A stretch of DNA of 10,066 nucleotides. Source: Campylobacteraceae bacterium (GTDB lineage: Bacteria; Campylobacterota; Campylobacteria; Campylobacterales; UBA6016). The position numbers and the translations under genes are program-made. The notes under the pieces were generated by a model. That model worked only from the letters and a program-made list of their open reading frames with translations, was not told where the DNA came from and did not search any database. How positions within the stretch are numbered: position 1 is the stretch's first letter; each line of letters starts with the position of its first letter. Below are positions 6,775-10,066 of the stretch, piece after piece. Location: positions 1-10,066 of the forward strand of contig JAEMQC010000088.1 in assembly GCA_022758985.1 (NCBI GenBank). Direction: 5' to 3'.

Positions 6775-8045
6775 TAAGCCCCTACTACCTGATAAGCGAT
6801 ATCTTTTCTATACTGCATCCCGTCAAACTTAACTGTAGACATTATTTTATAGGCGTTTTGTTGCGCCGTCTTAATGTCATCTGCAATACCAACAGCCACA
6901 AGTATCCTGCCGCCATTTGCATATAGCCCGTCCTCTCTTTTTTCGACACCTGCATAAGATATATGTCCGAGCGTTGAGAGCGATGCAAGAGCCGCTTCGT
7001 CGATACTGATTTTTACGGGCGCCGCATTAGAATACGGGTAGTCTTTGCTTGCGGCTACGACACCTACCGCAAATCTACCGGACATTGAAAACTTCAAGCT
7101 CTCAACCTCTCCGCCGGCGCATGCGTCAAAAAGCTCTAACACGTCGCTTGATATAAGAGGCATAAGTACTTCGCACTCCGGGTCACCGAATCTTACGTTG
7201 AATTCTAGCGTATAAGGCTCGTTATTTACGACCATAATCCCTGCAAAAAGTACACCCTCAAAAGGAGACCCTTCCGCCTCCATGGCTTTTATGGTTGGAG
7301 CTATTATGTTTTTTTCTATTTTGGCCATAATTTCTGGCGTACAAAGCGGCGTAGGAGCATAGGCGCCCATACCGCCCGTATTTGGACCTTCGTTGCCATC
7401 TTTTAGTCTTTTGTGGTCTTGTGCGGCGGGAAGTATCTTGTAGTTTTTACCATCAGTCAAAGCAAACACAGAGAGCTCAAAGCCGTCCAGATACTCTTCT
7501 ACGACAACTCTTTTGCCGGCGTCTCCAAAGCTGTCGCCGTTTAGCATATCTTTTACTGCGTCTTTTGCCTCGTCCTTTGTATTGCAAATAATTACGCCTT
7601 TGCCGGCGCAAAGACCGTCAGCTTTAACGACGACCGTACCCTCAAGGGCATCTATAAAAGCGAAAGCCTCTGCCTCACTCGTAGTCTCTATGTATTTTGC
7701 GGTCGGGATATTGTATTTTGCAAGTATGTTTTTCATAAACGCTTTTGAAGACTCTAGTCTTGCCGCTTTTTTTGACGGGCCGAAAATTTTTAAATTATGT
7801 TTTTTGAATACGTCCACTATACCGGACGACAAAGGCGCTTCCGGCCCCACTATTGTTAAATCTATCTGATTTTTTTTTGCAAAATTGGCAAGCCCTTCAT
7901 AGTCGGCTACCGATATGTTTTCGCCAAGCGCAGATGTGGCTCCATTACCTGGAGCGAAGAAAAGTTTATTTAATTTACTGCTTTTTTTAAGAGCTAGGGC
8001 TATCGAGTATTCTCTTGCGCCGTTGCCGACGATTAAAACGTTCAT
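6774..8045 (-). CDS. purD: Phosphoribosylamine--glycine ligase (GAR synthetase)
   Basis: Second step of de novo purine synthesis: joins 5-phosphoribosylamine and glycine using ATP to give glycinamide ribonucleotide. The 423 residues match the usual length. The N-terminal domain begins MNVLIVGNGAREYSIA. The ATP-grasp domain has VVVKADGLCAGKGVII (138-153), VVEEYLDGFELSVF (181-194), QDHKRL (209-214), the signature NTGGMGAYAP (222-231) and metal-site residues in LEFNVRFGDPECEVLMPLI (280-298). The C-terminal domain ends YRKDIAYQVVGA. Most family members read GGREHA where this has GAREYS; C. jejuni PurD, as I recall it, has the same Tyr. The start has AAGGA about 6 nt upstream. The gene lies directly behind the 6S-like RNA terminator and shares one base with the next gene, so it opens the purD-RDD-lptD-mlaD-J-pnp series. 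Confidence 0.98.
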   Translation of the reverse strand: MNVLIVGNGAREYSIALALKKSSKLNKLFFAPGNGATSALGENISVADYEGLANFAKKNQIDLTIVGPEAPLSSGIVDVFKKHNLKIFGPSKKAARLESSKAFMKNILAKYNIPTAKYIETTSEAEAFAFIDALEGTVVVKADGLCAGKGVIICNTKDEAKDAVKDMLNGDSFGDAGKRVVVEEYLDGFELSVFALTDGKNYKILPAAQDHKRLKDGNEGPNTGGMGAYAPTPLCTPEIMAKIEKNIIAPTIKAMEAEGSPFEGVLFAGIMVVNNEPYTLEFNVRFGDPECEVLMPLISSDVLELFDACAGGEVESLKFSMSGRFAVGVVAASKDYPYSNAAPVKISIDEAALASLSTLGHISYAGVEKREDGLYANGGRILVAVGIADDIKTAQQNAYKIMSTVKFDGMQYRKDIAYQVVGA

Positions 8046-8060
8046 TTAAGTCCTTGGGAA
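8046..8060 (-). promoter_or_regulatory. Ribosome binding site of purD
   Basis: On the minus strand the sequence CCCAAGGACTTAA precedes the ATG at 8045, with AAGGA about 6 nt upstream. It lies after the U-run of the RNA terminator, so an mRNA that starts at the 6S promoter would have to read through that terminator to include this site. No separate -10 box is evident in the roughly 27 nt between terminator and start. Confidence 0.6.
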
Positions 8061-8072
8061 AAGTTTTGAGGC

Positions 8073-8087
8073 AAAAAACCCAGACGG
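8073..8087 (-). terminator. Intrinsic terminator formed by the 6S terminal stem
   Basis: CCGUCUGGG (8087-8079), the 3' arm of the terminal stem, is followed at once by six U residues (8078-8073). The partner arm is distant, at 8257-8265, so the RNA has to be folded end to end before this works as a classical rho-independent terminator. It lies about 27 nt before purD, so partial readthrough could feed purD. Confidence 0.65.
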
Positions 8088-8101
8088 GCGTTCTCGTTAG
8101 A

Positions 8102-8121
8102 GACTTTGGTCCTCCAAAGTC
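8102..8121 (-). other. 8-bp hairpin in the 3' central bulge of the 6S-like RNA
   Basis: A perfect inverted repeat, GACTTTGG - AGGA - CCAAAGTC, with 8 base pairs and a 4-nt loop. It is the most stable local hairpin in the gap. In E. coli 6S a comparable hairpin (CCUUGAA...UUCAAGG) occupies the 3' side of the bulge, which supports the family call. It is followed by CTCTAACG rather than a T-run, so it is not a terminator. Confidence 0.8.
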
Positions 8122-8277
8122 AAAACAAGACCTATGTCCAACCTTTAGGCGGCAACCTCTCGGACTAGGTCCTCAAGCAAGGCCACCGACGCACCAGCGG
8201 AATCTAAACGGTCTTAAAGCTATTAGCATCGGACCCAAAATGTTACGGATAGCGCTCCGTCCAGGAAAGAGAAGATA

Positions 8278-8283
8278 ATTGTA
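8278..8283 (-). promoter_or_regulatory. Probable -10 box of the 6S-like RNA
   Basis: The minus strand reads TACAAT, one base from the TATAAT consensus, 8 nt after the hemD stop. It is preceded by A/T-rich sequence (GCTAAAAAATTAAG) that is the last part of hemD. A start about 7 nt downstream, near 8271, gives an RNA whose terminal stem begins about 6 nt in. Placement right before the first paired bases supports it; the exact start is unproven. Confidence 0.6.
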
Positions 8284-8290
8284 GGTTAGT

Positions 8291-8926
8291 TTAGCTTAAT
8301 TTTTTAGCAAAATCTACGGCAGCTTCAAGCGTCTGTTTTGGCGATATATAAACATCTTTGCAAAAATCTATTGCGGCAGCCGTAGTCTTGCCTATAGCAA
8401 CACATTTATAACCCTCTCTCCAGCCGAATTTTTCAAAAAAACATTTAGCCGTCGACGGAGACGAAAACACTATAGTAGAACCAGCTTTTGGAGGCGTCAA
8501 TTCGTCCCTGTTGCATACCGTTTTGTATACGATTTTTTCGGCAATATCGGCTCCTCGCGCACGCAAAATTTCAGGCAGGTTTGAGACTATGGTTTCGGCT
8601 CTCGGATATAAAAACTTTAGAAATCTATATCTCTTAGTAATCTCTATTGCCAAATCGTCGCCGTAAGCCTCGTCCGGAACAAACGAAACCCTGCCTTTTA
8701 GCTTCTCTATAGCGGATGCCGTAGCCTCGCCTATGGCGATGGACGGCTTTCTTCTCCAGTCGACACCGAGCCTATCAAGCCCAAAAACGCCGTTTTTGGA
8801 GGTAAATATGAGCACGTCAAACTCGTCTATATCAACATCCGCATCAATAAACTCCGTTTTTATGACGGGAAGATTAATAGCCCCCTCGACCTTGACCGAC
8901 GAGAGGACGTAAACGAGAGGCTCCAC
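8291..8926 (-). CDS. hemD: Uroporphyrinogen-III synthase
   Basis: Cyclises hydroxymethylbilane to uroporphyrinogen III while inverting ring D, in the cytosolic route to haem and sirohaem. HemD sequences diverge strongly. The call rests on the two-lobe pattern: DVLIFTSKNGV (37-47) and IAIGEATASAI (63-73) in the first lobe, repeated as TIVFSSPSTAKCFF (150-163) and VAIGKTTAAAI (176-186) in the second, plus YPRAE (107-111). The 211 residues are at the short end of the family. The start is GTG at 8926: the frame behind it meets the guaA stop two codons upstream, and no ATG follows in the first part of the gene. AAGAAGG lies only 1 nt before the GTG, so initiation may rely on coupling to guaA, whose stop is 6 nt away. 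Its 3' end touches the 6S promoter. Confidence 0.88.
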   Translation of the reverse strand: MEPLVYVLSSVKVEGAINLPVIKTEFIDADVDIDEFDVLIFTSKNGVFGLDRLGVDWRRKPSIAIGEATASAIEKLKGRVSFVPDEAYGDDLAIEITKRYRFLKFLYPRAETIVSNLPEILRARGADIAEKIVYKTVCNRDELTPPKAGSTIVFSSPSTAKCFFEKFGWREGYKCVAIGKTTAAAIDFCKDVYISPKQTLEAAVDFAKKLS

Positions 8927-8932
8927 GCCTTC

Positions 8933-10066
8933 TTATTCCCACTCGATAGTCGCAGGCGGCTTAGAGGAGATGTCGTAGACTACTCTGTTGATGCCGTCCA
9001 CTTCGTTGATTATACGGCTACTCATTCGCTCCAAAAGCTCAAAAGGGAGCCTGCCAAACATAGCGGTCATACCGTCTGTACTCTCGACAGTTCTGATACA
9101 TACCGTGTTTTCGTATGTTCTATTATCCCCCATTACGCCCACACTTTGGACGTTAAGTAGCACGCAAAACGCTTGCCAGACTTTTCCGTAATACCCTGAC
9201 GCTCTTAGCTCGTCTATCATGATGACATCGGCTTTTCGTAGTATCTCAAGGCTTGGTTTGTTCACCTCGCCCATTACCCTTATCGCAAGACCCGGCCCCG
9301 GGAACGGATGTCTATCGACGGCGTAAGATGGAAGTCCTAGCTCAAGCCCAAGTTTTCTTACCTCATCTTTAAATAGCTCACGTAGCGGCTCAATTAGCTC
9401 AAACTTCATCCAATCAGGCAGACCGCCTACGTTATGGTGCGATTTGATTGTTTTGGACGGACCCTTTACGCTGACCGACTCGATTACGTCTGGATACAGG
9501 GTGCCTTGCGCTAGGTATTTGCAATCTGCGTGTTTTTTCGCTTCGGCTTCGAAAATCTCGATAAATGTATGCCCTATTATCTTTCTCTTCGCTTCCGGCT
9601 CTGTCACGCCTTTTAGACGGCCCAGAAATAACTCTTCAGCATCTACAGTAATAAGCTCTCTCTTGATGGAGTGCTTGAATATATCTTGAACTTGTGCTAC
9701 TTCGTTGGCTCTTAGTACGCCGTTGTTAACGAATACCGGTACGAGCTTGTCGCCTATAGCTTCAACAAGAAGCGCAGCTGTTACCATGCTATCTACGCCT
9801 CCGGATACCGCACAAAGCACCTTGTCGTTGCCGACCTTTGCTCTAATTTTTTCTATCTGCTCTTTTGCGAAGTGCCCCATGTTCCATGTGCTCTCAAGGC
9901 CACAGATATGTTTTGCGAAGTTTTTGAGCATCTTGTGCCCAAACTCGGAGTGTGCGACTTCTGGGTGAAATTGCAGTGCGTATAGTTTTTTCTCGTCGTT
10001 TGCAATAGCGGCAAACTCGGCATTATCGGTGTGACCTATACGTACGAAGCCTTCAGGCAGTCTAGT
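8933..10066 (-). CDS. guaA: GMP synthase, glutamine-hydrolysing (partial, 5' end beyond window)
   Basis: Converts XMP to GMP with ATP and ammonia taken from glutamine. The frame is open to the right edge, giving 377 residues; about 130 N-terminal residues are missing compared with the usual 510 or so, including the nucleophilic cysteine. The remaining end of the class-I glutamine amidotransferase domain carries QFHPEV (32-37), with the His and Glu of the catalytic triad. The ATP-pyrophosphatase domain follows with the P-loop SGGVDS at 88-93. The C-terminal dimerisation domain contains FPGPGLAIRVMGEV (starting at about 255) and the family ending SKPPATIEWE. The ATG at 9931 is internal, since conserved residues continue upstream of it in frame. 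hemD follows after 6 nt. Confidence 0.98.
   Translation of the reverse strand, partial: TRLPEGFVRIGHTDNAEFAAIANDEKKLYALQFHPEVAHSEFGHKMLKNFAKHICGLESTWNMGHFAKEQIEKIRAKVGNDKVLCAVSGGVDSMVTAALLVEAIGDKLVPVFVNNGVLRANEVAQVQDIFKHSIKRELITVDAEELFLGRLKGVTEPEAKRKIIGHTFIEIFEAEAKKHADCKYLAQGTLYPDVIESVSVKGPSKTIKSHHNVGGLPDWMKFELIEPLRELFKDEVRKLGLELGLPSYAVDRHPFPGPGLAIRVMGEVNKPSLEILRKADVIMIDELRASGYYGKVWQAFCVLLNVQSVGVMGDNRTYENTVCIRTVESTDGMTAMFGRLPFELLERMSSRIINEVDGINRVVYDISSKPPATIEWE

Larger units (their letters stand above)
8073..8271 (-). ncRNA. ssrS: 6S RNA (ssrS; likely the same as the 'purD' RNA motif)
   Basis: 6S RNA imitates an open promoter and binds sigma-70 RNA polymerase, restraining transcription in stationary phase. 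The call rests on structure. Nested pairings form one long rod: terminal stem CCUGGACGG (8265-8257) with CCGUCUGGG (8087-8079); AAGACC (8215-8210) with GGUCUU (8132-8127); UUUA with UAAA; GGUGGC (8187-8182) with GCCGCC (8153-8148); and apical GGAC/GUCC (8172-8162). A large asymmetric bulge separates the terminal stem from AAGACC/GGUCUU. Its 3' side contains an 8-bp hairpin (8102-8121), as in E. coli 6S. The apical AGUCCGAGAGG resembles the E. coli GUCCGUCCGAGAAG region. Length is about 198 nt, typical of 6S. From memory, a conserved 'purD' RNA motif was described upstream of purD in epsilonproteobacteria, and I take it to be this RNA. No ORF in the gap makes a credible protein. Confidence 0.8.

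Noticed and set aside
8064..8076. Short inverted repeat TTTTG-CCT-CAAAA just after the 6S terminator U-run, considered as a second terminator or antiterminator.
   Set aside because: Five A/T-dominated pairs with a 3-nt loop are too weak to support a function without conservation data.
8015..8278. Plus-strand open frame of 87 codons covering the hemD-purD gap.
   Set aside because: It is antisense to the structured RNA, is rich in Arg, Pro and Gln without domain pattern, and the sequence of the gap is explained by paired stems on the minus strand.
8046..8290. The hemD-purD gap considered as a purine riboswitch, RNase P RNA, tmRNA or SRP RNA.
   Set aside because: None of the conserved cores of those RNAs is visible, whereas the end-to-end rod with a large internal bulge fits 6S RNA.
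8933..9931. Taking the ATG at 9931 as the true guaA start.
   Set aside because: Conserved GMP synthase residues, including QFHPEV, continue upstream in the same frame to the window edge, so the ATG is internal.

Overview
The window looks like part of a Campylobacter chromosome (class Epsilonproteobacteria / phylum Campylobacterota). The proteins are of the Campylobacter type: an AtpE with a signal-like N-terminus, a PurD that starts GNGAREY, and a PNPase close to my memory of the C. jejuni protein. Base composition looks richer in G+C than C. jejuni, which would fit a species of the C. concisus/curvus/rectus/showae kind. That species-level guess is inference only. Every gene I can support lies on the minus strand, so transcription runs from high to low coordinates.

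Layout in the direction of transcription: (1) guaA (GMP synthetase, 5' end cut by the window edge at 10066), followed after 6 nt by hemD (uroporphyrinogen-III synthase, GTG start). (2) A 245-nt non-coding gap, 8046-8290. It holds a structured RNA of about 200 nt that I read as 6S RNA (ssrS), or equivalently the epsilonproteobacterial 'purD' RNA motif. It has its own -10 box and ends in a stem plus U-run terminator. (3) purD, an RDD-family membrane protein gene, lptD, an MCE/MlaD-type gene, a mini J-domain protein gene and pnp. These six genes are packed with overlaps or gaps of 9-11 nt and probably form one transcription unit with translational coupling. (4) A 93-nt spacer with a clear TATAAT box, then atpE (ATP synthase subunit c), whose 3' end runs off the window at base 1.

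The unit mixes purine synthesis (guaA, purD), tetrapyrrole synthesis (hemD), envelope building (lptD for LPS insertion, the MCE protein for phospholipid transfer, the RDD protein) and RNA turnover (pnp). The two parts most worth attention are the 6S-like RNA placed directly in front of purD, and the MCE protein. The latter has an inner-membrane anchor, a long helical segment and a C-terminal region rich in alternating strands. That is the architecture proposed for a one-polypeptide bridge between the inner and outer membranes.

No mobile element, CRISPR array, tRNA, rRNA or long repeat was seen. The only gaps are the two short intergenic regions described here, so no gene-free stretch exceeds 300 bases.
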